A program made the translations under genes and the position numbers. From the NCBI GenBank assembly GCA_965267185.1, contig OZ253937.1, forward strand, positions 2,170,001 to 2,234,000: a DNA stretch of 64,000 bases, in the 5' to 3' direction. Origin of the DNA: G965267185 sp965267185 (GTDB lineage Bacteria; Pseudomonadota; Alphaproteobacteria; UBA6615). Positions 35,863 through 44,703 of the stretch are shown piece by piece; within the stretch, counting starts at the first letter, position 1; every line of letters begins with the position of its first letter. A model generated the notes under the pieces. That model had not been told where the DNA came from and ran no database searches. It saw only the letters and a list, made by a program, of their open reading frames with translations.

Positions 35863-36363
35863 TCAGGCCTCGCCGACCGTTTCAAAGACCACGGTCGCCA
35901 TCGCATCAGCCGGCGTGCGGTCTCCCCAAACAACGTACTGGAACGCCGGGTAAAACCGGTTCATCTCATGCAATGCGATATCGAGCAAATCCTCGATCTG
36001 CTCGGCCGACAACGCCCCACCGCGCAACAACAGGGCATGGCGATAAGAGGGCAGGCCATCGGTGGTGCCGACATCGAAATGGCCGATGCCGAGCCGGTCG
36101 TTGATCAACGCCAAAAGTTCATGCACCGGCGCACGGCGTTCCGTGGGAGTGCGCATGTCAAAGGCGCACGTCATTTGCAGCGCGCCGAAATCATCGGTCC
36201 AATGGAACACAATATGATAATCGCACCAGCGTCCGGTGACCTCGGCCAGCAGCTCGTCACGCCTGCTGCGCTCCAAAGCCCAATCGCGCAGCGCAATGGT
36301 TTCTTCGACAAGGTCGAGAGGATGTACATTTTGGCGGACGTAATCGGTCGAAACGACAGCCAT
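35863..36363 (-). CDS. YbjN domain-containing protein
   Basis: 166 residues. HPLDLVEETIALRDWALERS, WCDYHIVFHWTDDFGALQMT and LALINDRLGIGHFDVGTTDG match the YbjN family, which in Alphaproteobacteria commonly lies upstream of proC. YbjN adopts a type III-secretion-chaperone-like fold and in E. coli affects motility and stress behaviour; its biochemical role is unsettled. It is the first gene of a probable ybjN-proC unit. Confidence 0.9.
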   Translation of the reverse strand: MAVVSTDYVRQNVHPLDLVEETIALRDWALERSRRDELLAEVTGRWCDYHIVFHWTDDFGALQMTCAFDMRTPTERRAPVHELLALINDRLGIGHFDVGTTDGLPSYRHALLLRGGALSAEQIEDLLDIALHEMNRFYPAFQYVVWGDRTPADAMATVVFETVGEA

Positions 36364-36723
36364 GTCTTCGGGCCTCCACGGTCCATACGAGTGATCGTTA
36401 CGCCATCGGCGTAAGAATCAAAACGCCTCAATGCTCGCACAATATTTTGTGCTCCGAGCACCGAGACATACAATCAAGTGTAGAGTGTCACGGAGTCCTT
36501 TTGCGCCGCAACAGCTAACCCTGTGGGAAACTAACAGCGCTGCAAAAAGACTGTTAACAAAGCCCTCCCATCGCCAGAACTTGCATCGAGATCGCCGACC
36601 CGCGATTCCGCGTGGGTTGCATTGCACCGAGGCGCGTCAGGAATCACGCTACATCGCCGTCGCAATCGAACTCCCGAGGCGCTAAGTTGAAGGACACAGC
36701 ATCTCATCACTCACGGAGTTCTC
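36364..36723. other. Gene-free 360-bp divergent intergenic region with two hairpins
   Basis: I see no supported gene here, between ybjN (leftward) and the SDR gene (rightward). Two inverted repeats stand out: TTACGCC-ATC-GGCGTAA at 36398-36414, 35 bp upstream of ybjN; and 36432-36460, where TGCTC, then GCACAA, a TATT loop, TTGTGC, a 3-nt bulge and GAGCA form an 11-bp stem. The first could be an operator for ybjN-proC. The second may be an operator or an RNA structure. Confidence 0.6.
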
Positions 36724-37521
36724 ATGGACCTCGACCTGTCGGGAAAGCGTGCGCTTGTTACCGGCTCGACTCTCGGAATCGGGCGGGCAATCGCCGAGAG
36801 CCTGCTCACCGAAGGCGCCAATGTCATCGTCAATAGCCGTGATCCGGAGCGGGTCGATCAAGCGGTCGCCGACATGTCGCAGCGCGGCAATGCCAGCGGC
36901 TGCGCTGCCGACTTATTGACGCCAGACGGCGCCGCCCAACTGCTCGATTTCGCGCAGAGCCAGGGCCCTATCGATATCCTGGTCAACAACGCCGGCGTTT
37001 TCACGGTCAAGGAGTTCTTCGATATCGAAGACAGTGACTGGCTGGACATGTTCGAGCTAAACGTAATGAGCGGCGTGCGCCTGTCGCGCGCGCTCATGCC
37101 GGATATGCTGACGCGCGGTTGGGGCCGTATCATCTTCATTGGGTCCGATCAAAGCTCGAAACCGAACCCCTCGATGGCCCACTACGCCATGACCAAAACG
37201 GCGGTTGTATCGATAGCGCGCAGCCTCGCCGAGCTGACCCGCGGCACCGGCGTCACGGTAAATACCGTGCAAGTCGCGCCCACCTGGACCGACGGTGTCG
37301 ACGCCTTCATGCATCAGATGGCCGATATCGAAAACACGACGCCGGAGGCAATGAGCAAGGCCTACTTCGCCGAGGGCGAAGGCCGCACCTCGCTGCTGCA
37401 ACGCTGGGCCGAACCGGAAGAAATCGCCCATGTGGTTGCTTTTCTATGCTCGCCTCTCGCCTCGGCGATCAACGGCGCGGCGCCGCGCGCGGATGGCGGC
37501 ATGATCCGCTCGCTGTTCTAG
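36724..37521 (+). CDS. Short-chain dehydrogenase/reductase
   Basis: 265-residue classical SDR. ALVTGSTLGIGRAIAESLLT is the T-G-x3-G-x-G cofactor motif, DILVNNAGVFTVKEFFD the NNAG, and IIFIGSDQSSKPNPSMAHYA with MTK the catalytic Ser..Tyr-x3-Lys. The C-terminal EPEEIAHVVAFLCSPLASAI and NGAAPRADGG are typical of FabG-like polyol or sugar-acid dehydrogenases. It is convergent with a carbohydrate-type ABC transporter operon, so a polyol substrate is possible (inference). GGAG lies before the ATG. Confidence 0.9.
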   Translation: MDLDLSGKRALVTGSTLGIGRAIAESLLTEGANVIVNSRDPERVDQAVADMSQRGNASGCAADLLTPDGAAQLLDFAQSQGPIDILVNNAGVFTVKEFFDIEDSDWLDMFELNVMSGVRLSRALMPDMLTRGWGRIIFIGSDQSSKPNPSMAHYAMTKTAVVSIARSLAELTRGTGVTVNTVQVAPTWTDGVDAFMHQMADIENTTPEAMSKAYFAEGEGRTSLLQRWAEPEEIAHVVAFLCSPLASAINGAAPRADGGMIRSLF

Positions 37522-37531
37522 ACTGTAGGCG

Positions 37532-38602
37532 CTAATTAAGCCGCGCGCCGCTGTCGATGTCGAATAGGTGACAGTTTTCGGCATCGAAAGCGAAGTTCAG
37601 ATTATCGCCCGGCCCGAACGGCCGGTCAGGATCGACCTTGGCCACCAGGCGCTTCGAACCGCCATAGTCGAAAAACACCAGGGTAGCGTCGCCCAACGGC
37701 TCGATCAGGTTCACCGTTCCACCCATTGGTCCGTCTTGGGCCAGGACATGCTCGGAGCGCACACCCATAGTGGCTTTTCGGCCAGCGAGACCGGCTGGCA
37801 AATCCGCCGACAATGGCGCTTTGATGCCGTCGGCGAAGAACGTCGGTGCGCCGTTATCGGCGGCGATCTCGCCATCGAGAAAGTTCATCGTCGGCATGCC
37901 GAAGAACCCAGCAACGAAGCGCGACGCCGGCTTGCGGTAAATGTCGAGCGGCCCGCCGAGCTGTTCGATGCGGCCACCATTCATCACCACGATACGGTCG
38001 GCCATCGTCATCGCCTCGGCCTGGTCGTGCGTGACATAAACAAAGGTGCCGTTGAGGCGCTCGTGCAGCCCTTTGAGCTCGGTCCGCATGTCGATGCGCA
38101 GCTTGGCGTCGAGGCTCGATAGTGGCTCGTCCATCAGATAGACCGACGGATTGTTGACGATGGTGCGGGCCAGCGCGACGCGTTGCGCTTCACCGCCCGA
38201 GCATTGGCCCGGCCGCTTGTCGAGCAGCGGCACGATATGCATCGCTTCCGCCGCGTTGTGGACGCGCTCTTTGATCTCCTCCTCGGGCGTCGAGCGGACG
38301 CGCATGCCGAAGGCGATATTCTCGGCCACGGTCATATGGGGAAACAGCGCCAGGTCCTGGAACACCATGCCGAGACCGCGCTCGCCGGGCTCGATATGCG
38401 TTACCACCTGTTCGCCGATCAAAACGTCGCCGCTGGTCGGTGTCACCAGTCCTGAGATCATGTTGAGCGTGGTCGTTTTGCCGCAACCCGACGGGCCGAC
38501 CATGATGAGAAACTCGCCATCGCGAATTTCCAGATTGATCCCTTTGACGGCGGTGAAGTCGCCGAACTCTTTCACCAAATCTTGCAGGACGATGCGTGCC
38601 AC
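37532..38602 (-). CDS. ABC transporter ATP-binding protein (MalK/UgpC type)
   Basis: 356 residues. Walker A GPSGCGKTTTLNMI; signature CSGGEAQRVALARTIVNNPS, with Cys and Glu-Ala-Gln in place of the usual L-S-G-G-Q-Q; Walker B VYLMDEPLSSLDAKLRIDMR; switch His in VTHDQAEAMTMADR. A C-terminal TOBE/OB regulatory part of about 120 residues (MGVRSEHVLAQDGPMGGTVN) is as in MalK. It energises the permeases encoded by the next two genes. It is the last gene of the four-gene operon. Confidence 0.93.
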   Translation of the reverse strand: MARIVLQDLVKEFGDFTAVKGINLEIRDGEFLIMVGPSGCGKTTTLNMISGLVTPTSGDVLIGEQVVTHIEPGERGLGMVFQDLALFPHMTVAENIAFGMRVRSTPEEEIKERVHNAAEAMHIVPLLDKRPGQCSGGEAQRVALARTIVNNPSVYLMDEPLSSLDAKLRIDMRTELKGLHERLNGTFVYVTHDQAEAMTMADRIVVMNGGRIEQLGGPLDIYRKPASRFVAGFFGMPTMNFLDGEIAADNGAPTFFADGIKAPLSADLPAGLAGRKATMGVRSEHVLAQDGPMGGTVNLIEPLGDATLVFFDYGGSKRLVAKVDPDRPFGPGDNLNFAFDAENCHLFDIDSGARLN

Positions 38603-38638
38603 AGAACTATTCCCTTGCCTGTCATACGGGCGCGCCGC

Positions 38639-39601
38639 CTAGCGGCGCATCATTCCGAAACTGAAACCTTTCACCAAATGCTTCTGGATGAGCATGCCGA
38701 GAATCACCACCGGGATTGTGATGACCGTACCGATCGCCGCCTGCGGTCCGTAGAGCCGGCCCTCCGATGCGCTTTGGAATTTGTTCAGCAGCACCGGCAG
38801 GGTCGAAACGTCGGGGTGGGTGAGTGTCAACGCGAGCAGGAACTCGGCCCAATTGAGGATGAAAACGAACAGAAACGTCACCACCATGCCCGACGCCACC
38901 AGCGGCAGGACGACCTTGCGCAACGTATACATTCGGCCCGCCCCCATAATACGCGCCGCGTGTTCGAGCGTGTAGGGCACCTCGTCGATGAAACTCAGCA
39001 TCATCCAGATCACAAACGGCAGCGTGACCGTTAGATAAAGCGCGCTCAGGCCGACACGCGTATCGAATAAGCTGATCCGCGCGCCGAAAACCGATTCCGT
39101 CGCGAACGGGATCAGCACGGCGTAGTACATCAACAGCGGGATCGCGATGACGATCGGCGGGATCATACGCACCAGCAGCACCATATGGCGAAACTTGCTG
39201 CCGCCGACGTTGAAGCGCGAGATCGAGTAGGCGAGGAAGGTGCCCATGAACAACGCGATTAGCGACGAGATGGTGCAGATCAGCAACGAATCGCGCAGCG
39301 AGCCCCAGATGTTGAAAGGTTGTTCGGTGGCTTCGCGGGCGACACCCGCTTGCTGCACATCGAACGTGAATATCTGCTCGTAGTTCTTCAGCGTCGGATC
39401 GTGGGGCAGCCAGTGCGGCGGCCAGGTGACCCATTCGCCGGAATCCTTGAACGACGTCTGCAGCATCCAGAAAATCGGAAACATGATGATGAGGGCCCAG
39501 GCGATGAGAATCACGTGGCGGAGCCAAACCATATGGTCGCGCTTGCGGCCCGGCGCGTCGGCGGTCGCGGCGGCTGACGGCTTGTAGATATGCTCGCTCA
39601 C
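38639..39601 (-). CDS. Carbohydrate ABC transporter permease (MalG/UgpE type)
   Basis: 320 residues with six membrane spans. EHAARIMGAGRMYTLRKVVL with PLVASG is the EAA loop that docks on the ATPase. The N-terminal segment is HMVWLRHVILIAWALIIMFP. A periplasmic loop of about 60 residues after the first span (WVTWPPHWLPHDPTLKNYEQ) is typical of this subfamily. It starts at GTG 39601, overlapping the stop of the upstream permease gene (GTGA). Confidence 0.92.
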   Translation of the reverse strand: MSEHIYKPSAAATADAPGRKRDHMVWLRHVILIAWALIIMFPIFWMLQTSFKDSGEWVTWPPHWLPHDPTLKNYEQIFTFDVQQAGVAREATEQPFNIWGSLRDSLLICTISSLIALFMGTFLAYSISRFNVGGSKFRHMVLLVRMIPPIVIAIPLLMYYAVLIPFATESVFGARISLFDTRVGLSALYLTVTLPFVIWMMLSFIDEVPYTLEHAARIMGAGRMYTLRKVVLPLVASGMVVTFLFVFILNWAEFLLALTLTHPDVSTLPVLLNKFQSASEGRLYGPQAAIGTVITIPVVILGMLIQKHLVKGFSFGMMRR

Positions 39602-40575
39602 GACACCTTCTCCTCATCGAGCTGGTTGCGCTCGCGGATCATCAACCAAATGCCGGTGAAGATGAGAACCGAGAACAATATCAACAGCAGGATCGACGCG
39701 GCGGCGCCGAAACTGAACTTGTTGAACTGCCAGACCTGTTCCCACAGATAGTAGGCGATCGTCTGGGTCGAGGTTCCCGGCCCGCCGAAGGTCAGCAGCA
39801 CGACCGGGTCGAAAAGTTTCAGCGCTTCCATCGAGCGAATAACGACGGCGATAACGATCGCCGGTTTAAGCAGCGGCAGCTCGACCCAGAAAAAGATCTG
39901 GCGCTTGCTGGCGCCCATTACGCGCGCAGCATTTATCAGCTGCGGCGGCAGCGACGAGAATCCCGATAGGAAAATCAGGAAGGTCAGCGATGTCCATTGC
40001 CAAATATCGGCAAAGATGATCGCCAGTTGCGCCGCCGTGGGGTCGGACAGCCAGCGGATGCGGGGATCGATCCCCAGCAGGTTCATGACCGGCGACAGCA
40101 GCTGGTTCAGCGGCCCGCTGTCGAGATAGATCATCGAGAAGTTGTAGCCGGCGACCACCGGCACGACCATCATCGGGATCAGAAACAACGTGATGTATAT
40201 GCGCCGGCCGCGCACCACCCGATGGACTAGCATCGCCAGCAAAAATCCGATCAACAGCTCGAAAATGACGGCGGTGCCGGCGAAGTAGAAGGTGCGCCCC
40301 AGCGACGCCCAGAACCCCGCGTCGGTGAGCACCTGTTCATAGTTGCGAAAGCCGGAGAGATAGGCCTGTTCGAACGGCCGATTGGCGCGCCAGCGCAAAA
40401 AACTGATGTAGATCGTGAGAATAAACGGGATGATGATGACGAGGATGAATGTACCCTCGACCAGCACGAACGGTATCCAGCGGAACACCCGTTCCTGGGC
40501 AAGCCATGCGCCCAGCCGCTTAAGTGCCCCTTCGCTGCGCCGGGGCACCGCGCCTTTGAGGGTCGTCTCGGTCAT
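39598..40575 (-). CDS. Carbohydrate ABC transporter permease (MalF/UgpA type)
   Basis: 325 residues. FVLVEGTFILVIIIPFILTI is the first membrane span after a cytoplasmic N-terminus; LINAARVMGASKRQIFFWVE with LPLLKPAIVIAV is the EAA motif. The TFGGPGTSTQTIAYYLWEQV segment is typical of sugar permeases. It forms a heterodimer with the product of the overlapping downstream gene. 93 bp separate it from the solute-binding protein gene upstream. Confidence 0.92.
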   Translation of the reverse strand: MTETTLKGAVPRRSEGALKRLGAWLAQERVFRWIPFVLVEGTFILVIIIPFILTIYISFLRWRANRPFEQAYLSGFRNYEQVLTDAGFWASLGRTFYFAGTAVIFELLIGFLLAMLVHRVVRGRRIYITLFLIPMMVVPVVAGYNFSMIYLDSGPLNQLLSPVMNLLGIDPRIRWLSDPTAAQLAIIFADIWQWTSLTFLIFLSGFSSLPPQLINAARVMGASKRQIFFWVELPLLKPAIVIAVVIRSMEALKLFDPVVLLTFGGPGTSTQTIAYYLWEQVWQFNKFSFGAAASILLLILFSVLIFTGIWLMIRERNQLDEEKVS

Positions 40576-40668
40576 CGATCAATCCAATGAAAAGTGTAAC
40601 GGCAGGCGACCGGCGCGCGACTGATCCAAATCAGTTGCGCGCCGGAGCCCGATTTTCGGCCGTTAGAC

Positions 40669-42138
40669 CTAGAACTTGTCGACGTAGAGACCGGCCTCGA
40701 CGCCTTTGCGCCACACTTCGATCTGTTCTTTTCGACCGATGTCTTCGGTGACGTTGTTCCAGCCTTTTTCAACGTTCGCCGCCGCCTTCTCGGCCGAAAT
40801 GTTGCCGTTCATCACGTTGGCGAGGTTGTTATCGAGGATTTTCATGTACTCGTAGTGGCCCTCGATGTAGAGCAAGGAGGTCGTGAATTGAGCGTTCTCC
40901 ATCGTCTTCTCGAGGAACTCGTTGGAGAATTTCTTGATGATGCCCTCGTTGCCCAGATTGGCTTCGCGGAACGGATCCCAAAAACCTTTGGGATGAGCGA
41001 TCGCCCGGTTGCCGACCGATGGGCTGGTCAGCCACTGGATGAACAAGTAGGCGAGTTCCGGGTGGTCGCTATAGGCATTGACCATGTAGCTGGTACCAGC
41101 CGCTTCTGCCGCCCGCCGCGCCATTTTGCCACCAGCGTCAGTCGCCGGGATCACGCATGGCATCTGTTTGCCTTTGACGGTGCTCTTCGGATTGGCGTTG
41201 CCGTAGCCGAAGATCGACGGGAACGACATCACCGAATAAGCCTGGCCGCTGCCCCAGAAAGGATAGATCTGCGGCGTACCCCACCCTTGGATATCCTCCG
41301 GCATGTATTGCACGATCGAAGCAAGGTCTTTGATCGCCTTAATACCCTGCGGCGTGTTGATCTTCGGGTTCATGTCCTTGTCGAACAACAGGCCACCGAA
41401 ATAGGCTGGGAAATGCCGGTGGGAAAAATTCACCGAGCGATAGCCCATGGCACCGTAGAGCGGCTGCTCGAACTTGATGCCCCAGCGGGTCTCCCCCGCC
41501 TTGGTGTGGAAGAACTTGGCCTGCTCTTCCCAATCGGCCATCGTCGCCGGACATCCCAAGTCCTTGCCCGTTGCCGCCTTGAACTCCGCCTGCGCCTGCG
41601 GGTTCTCGACAATATCCTTGCGCAACACCAACATGATGTGGTCGCCGTCGAGAACGAAGCTGTACTGCTTGCCATTGTAATATTGCTGGGCGACAAAAGC
41701 TGCGGGAATACCCGCGAAGTTCGGCTTGTACTTGGCCGCATATTCATCGAGCGGATGAAGCACGCCGGCGCCGGCCGCGTCGGGCTGGGTATAGGGAAAG
41801 TCATTAAAGATATCGAAAGCGCCGGTCTTGGCGACCGCTTCGCCCATCACCTTACTGGGAATGTCGGTGTAGCCGAGCGGTTCGCTGACAATCTCGACCC
41901 CAGTCAACTCTTTCCACTCCGCGGCAAAATCGGGCATCGAGTTGCGGTAGAGCGAGTTGAGCAACATATCGAGTTTCGGGTTCTGCAGACCCTTCGCTTT
42001 GACATAGGCTCTGGCGCCGTCGATCGCACGCTGAGCCACTGGATCGGTCTGCGCGAGAACAGGTGCTGTGCCTATTAGGCCAAAACCGATAGCGCCAACC
42101 AGCGCGATCATCGAAGTTTTAACAAGGTGCTGTTTCAT
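40669..42138 (-). CDS. Extracellular solute-binding protein of carbohydrate-type ABC importer
   Basis: 489 residues, first gene of the importer operon. A Sec signal peptide ends near residue 29 (IALVGAIGFGLIGTAPVLAQ). PDFAAEWKELTGVEIVSEPL and TGAFDIFNDFPYTQPDAAGA are the typical early segments of family 1 binding proteins; AYLFIQWLTSPSVGNRAIAH is the usual late helix. There is no lipobox, so it should be free in the periplasm. The ligand is not readable; sugars, polyols or glycosides are usual for this class. Paired operator-like sites lie upstream at 42241-42378. Confidence 0.92.
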   Translation of the reverse strand: MKQHLVKTSMIALVGAIGFGLIGTAPVLAQTDPVAQRAIDGARAYVKAKGLQNPKLDMLLNSLYRNSMPDFAAEWKELTGVEIVSEPLGYTDIPSKVMGEAVAKTGAFDIFNDFPYTQPDAAGAGVLHPLDEYAAKYKPNFAGIPAAFVAQQYYNGKQYSFVLDGDHIMLVLRKDIVENPQAQAEFKAATGKDLGCPATMADWEEQAKFFHTKAGETRWGIKFEQPLYGAMGYRSVNFSHRHFPAYFGGLLFDKDMNPKINTPQGIKAIKDLASIVQYMPEDIQGWGTPQIYPFWGSGQAYSVMSFPSIFGYGNANPKSTVKGKQMPCVIPATDAGGKMARRAAEAAGTSYMVNAYSDHPELAYLFIQWLTSPSVGNRAIAHPKGFWDPFREANLGNEGIIKKFSNEFLEKTMENAQFTTSLLYIEGHYEYMKILDNNLANVMNGNISAEKAAANVEKGWNNVTEDIGRKEQIEVWRKGVEAGLYVDKF

Positions 42139-42240
42139 CGTACCCCACCCTTTTTGTTATGTTTTTCAGTATCTTATCGGAGCGGGATTTGCTTGATTTG
42201 TTTGTTTCCGCCCACGACGGCGTGCATCAATACACCCCGT

Positions 42241-42378
42241 ACAGTGTAGTTAATCACGGTTTCGCGAGGAGTTCACCATCAATATTTTGATGACTCATAC
42301 CGGCCGTCGACGGACTCCAAACCCGCCGACACGGAAGTTGGCTGGAACCTGTCTCCGCCGGTGATAAAACTACACTGT
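42241..42378. promoter_or_regulatory. Two inverted operator-like sites upstream of ABC importer operon
   Basis: ACAGTGTAGTTAATCAC at 42241-42257 recurs, inverted, as GTGATAAAACTACACTGT at 42361-42378 (one extra base). The copies lie about 120 bp apart and 100-240 bp upstream of the solute-binding protein gene. A third symmetrical element, ATCAA-TATT-TTGAT, is between them at 42278-42291. The pair looks like a looping operator for a repressor such as LacI or GntR type. The gap 42139-42467 contains no gene I can support. Confidence 0.6.
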
Positions 42379-42467
42379 GATAAGGAACTTATAATGGATC
42401 GTCCGAGCGTTCCTTGCGCTGGATCAATCACGATAAATGGCTGCTGAAGCGGTCGCCCGCTTCCGAC

Positions 42468-42728
42468 TTACTCGTTATTCTCGTGCGGGCGAGTTTCCAG
42501 CTCGCGGAGACGTTTTTCGAGCGCTTCCTGCTCGCTGCGCGCTTTCGCCGCCATCGCCTTGACCGCCTCAAACTCTTCGCGCGTCACCAAATTCAAGCGC
42601 CCAAGCACGCGCTCAACCCGCTGCTGTACCAGGGCTTCGACTTCGTCGCGCATGCCGGTCGCGACGCCGGCGGCGCCATTGGCGACCCGAGCGATGTCAT
42701 CAAGCAGCCGGTTACGTGTTTGCATCAT
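42468..42728 (-). CDS. ubiK: UbiK/BMFP family ubiquinone-synthesis accessory protein
   Basis: 86 residues, mostly coiled coil. RLLDDIARVANGAAGVATGM then RDEVEALVQQRVERVLGRLN and LVTREEFEAVKAMAAKARSE are the BMFP (membrane fusogenic) family pattern. E. coli UbiK (YqiC) assists aerobic ubiquinone synthesis with UbiJ. The C-terminal LEKRLRELE repeat forms a trimeric coiled coil in the family. It is divergent from hldD, 121 bp apart. Confidence 0.9.
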   Translation of the reverse strand: MMQTRNRLLDDIARVANGAAGVATGMRDEVEALVQQRVERVLGRLNLVTREEFEAVKAMAAKARSEQEALEKRLRELETRPHENNE

Positions 42729-42849
42729 GTGTCTCCTTGCTTATCCGACCATATGGTGCCCAAGGGGGCTGCCGCAAGAGCGTACCGGGCTCATTGCAGG
42801 GCATCGGCGCCAGCGCGTATAAGAGCCCGAGTTCAGGACGAGACCGCTC

Positions 42850-43836
42850 ATGATTGTTGTAACCGGTGGCGCCGGTTTTATCGGCTCCAATCTAGTCGCT
42901 GCATTGGAAGAGCGCGGCGGTGATGAAATCGTCGTCTGTGACCACCTCGGCAATGAGGACAAGTGGCGTAACATCGCGAAGCGCGAAATCACCGAGCTGA
43001 TAACGCCGGACGATTTGCTCAAATGGCTGTCGTCGAACATTGCCGCCGTTCACATGATCTTTCACCTTGGCGCCGTTTCATCAACCGTCGAGCGCGATGT
43101 CGACCTTATCGTCGCCAACAATTTCCGCCTCAGCCAGTCGCTCTGGGACATTTGCGTGCGCCGCGACGTCCGGCTGATCTATGCCTCTTCGGCGGCCGTG
43201 TATGGCGACGGCAGCACCGGTTTCGACGACGAATGCTCGCTCGAAGCCATGACCTCGTTGCGGCCGCTCAATCCCTATGGCTGGTCGAAACTGCTGTTCG
43301 ACCGCAAGGTTGGGCGCTATGCCGACCGTATGACGCGTCTGCCAGGCCAATGGGCCGGGCTTCGGTTCTTCAACGTGTATGGCCCCAACGAAAATCACAA
43401 GGGCGGCCAACGCAGTGTCGTTCCGCAGTTTTGGCAGCAAATCAAAGAAACCGGCAAAGCGCGCTTGTTCAAATCGGCCCACCCCGACTATCGCGACGGC
43501 GCACAATCGCGTGATTTCATCCACGTCGATGATTGTGTGCAGATCATGCTGTGGCTTTACGACAACTACGGCATATCGGGCTTGTTCAATGTCGGCACAG
43601 GCCAAGCCCGTAGCTTCGAAGACATGGCAAACGCCATATTCAGTGCTTTAGGGGTTGAACCGAACATCGAATACTTCGATATGCCGGATAATGTGCGCGA
43701 TCAGTACCAGTACTTCACGCAAGCGCGAATGGACCGGTTGCGCGAGGCGGGCTACGATCAGCCGTTCACAACGCTTGAAGATGGTGTCCGTTCCTATGTT
43801 CAGGACTACCTGGAAACCAGCGACCCATACCGTTGA
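42850..43836 (+). CDS. hldD: ADP-L-glycero-D-manno-heptose 6-epimerase
   Basis: 328-residue extended SDR that makes ADP-L-glycero-beta-D-manno-heptose for the lipopolysaccharide core. IVVTGGAGFIGSNLVAALEE is the NADP Rossmann motif, LGAVSSTVERDVDLIVANNF the HldD-specific loop, SSAAVYGDG then NPYGWSKLLFD the Tyr-x3-Lys, and GLRFFNVYGPNENHKGGQRS the substrate loop. It implies an LPS inner core with heptose. lgt follows after 23 bp. Confidence 0.95.
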   Translation: MIVVTGGAGFIGSNLVAALEERGGDEIVVCDHLGNEDKWRNIAKREITELITPDDLLKWLSSNIAAVHMIFHLGAVSSTVERDVDLIVANNFRLSQSLWDICVRRDVRLIYASSAAVYGDGSTGFDDECSLEAMTSLRPLNPYGWSKLLFDRKVGRYADRMTRLPGQWAGLRFFNVYGPNENHKGGQRSVVPQFWQQIKETGKARLFKSAHPDYRDGAQSRDFIHVDDCVQIMLWLYDNYGISGLFNVGTGQARSFEDMANAIFSALGVEPNIEYFDMPDNVRDQYQYFTQARMDRLREAGYDQPFTTLEDGVRSYVQDYLETSDPYR

Positions 43837-43859
43837 ACGGGCATAGCCCTTGAAAGCCC

Positions 43860-44681
43860 ATGCCGTTTCCTGAGATAGATCCCGTTGCGATATCGATTGG
43901 GCCCCTGGCCATACGGTGGTACGCGCTCGCCTTCATCGCCGGACTGGTCGGCGGCTGGTTGTATATCGGCCAATTTTTGCGGCAGCCGCCGCACATCATG
44001 ACCCGTCCCCAGCTCAGCGATTTCTTTACCTGGGCGATCATCGGCGTCATCGCTGGTGGACGAGTGGGATATGTCTCGTTCTATCAGGCAGGCTACTATC
44101 TGCAGAATCCCCTCGAAATATTCCTGATCTGGCAAGGCGGCATGTCGTTCCACGGTGGCCTTATCGGGGTGGTCATTGCCATCGTCTGGTTTGCCCGGCG
44201 GCGCAACATTCCCCTGCTAGCGCTCGCCGACTTAGTCGCTTGCGCGGCGCCGATCGGCTTGTTTCTCGGCCGCTTAGCGAACTTTATCAACGGTGAGCTG
44301 TATGGCCGGATAACAGATGTGCCATGGGCCGTGGTTTTCCCCACCGGCGGCGACGTTCCCCGTCATCCCAGCCAGCTCTACGAGGCGGCACTCGAGGGCA
44401 TTATCTTATTCATCCTGCTGTTCGTGCTGATGCGGTTCACTAAGGCGCGAACACGGCCCGGCTTGCTCACGGGGATTTTCCTGATCGGCTATGGTGCGTC
44501 CCGCATTATTGTCGAGTTCTTCCGTGAGCCGGATGTCCAAATCGGTTTCCTGGCCAACGGCACAACGATGGGGCAATGGCTGTCGTTGCCTGTCCTCCTG
44601 GCGGGTATTTACTTCGTCTATCGCGCCGGATCACACACGCCAATGGATCGGCGGCCGTCGCCGACCCCCGCGGGCGAGTGA
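43860..44681 (+). CDS. lgt: Prolipoprotein diacylglyceryl transferase
   Basis: 273-residue inner-membrane enzyme that adds diacylglycerol from phosphatidylglycerol to the lipobox cysteine. GPLAIRWYALAFIAGLVGGW is the N-terminal span, WQGGMSFHGGLIGVVIAIVW the catalytic His region (H-G-G-L), and PIGLFLGRLANFINGELYGR the Lgt signature with the essential Arg. PRHPSQLYEAALEG follows. The first gene of the lgt-midA-pgeF block usual in Alphaproteobacteria. Confidence 0.96.
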   Translation: MPFPEIDPVAISIGPLAIRWYALAFIAGLVGGWLYIGQFLRQPPHIMTRPQLSDFFTWAIIGVIAGGRVGYVSFYQAGYYLQNPLEIFLIWQGGMSFHGGLIGVVIAIVWFARRRNIPLLALADLVACAAPIGLFLGRLANFINGELYGRITDVPWAVVFPTGGDVPRHPSQLYEAALEGIILFILLFVLMRFTKARTRPGLLTGIFLIGYGASRIIVEFFREPDVQIGFLANGTTMGQWLSLPVLLAGIYFVYRAGSHTPMDRRPSPTPAGE

Positions 44682-44703
44682 GAGCAAGAACGTTCTAGAG
44701 TCT

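Noticed and set aside
40855..42078. Open frame of 407 codons on the plus strand opposite the solute-binding protein gene
   Set aside because: The minus-strand frame has a signal peptide and clear binding-protein blocks; the plus-strand frame is an antisense shadow with low-complexity, His/Arg-rich content and no family motif.
42278..42291. ATCAA-TATT-TTGAT as an FNR box
   Set aside because: The half-sites are in the reverse order (consensus is TTGAT-N4-ATCAA), so it is not an FNR site.
44491..44703. N-terminal extension of the MidA-like frame inside lgt
   Set aside because: It is an out-of-frame reading of lgt; the conserved family N-terminus begins just after GTG 44704.
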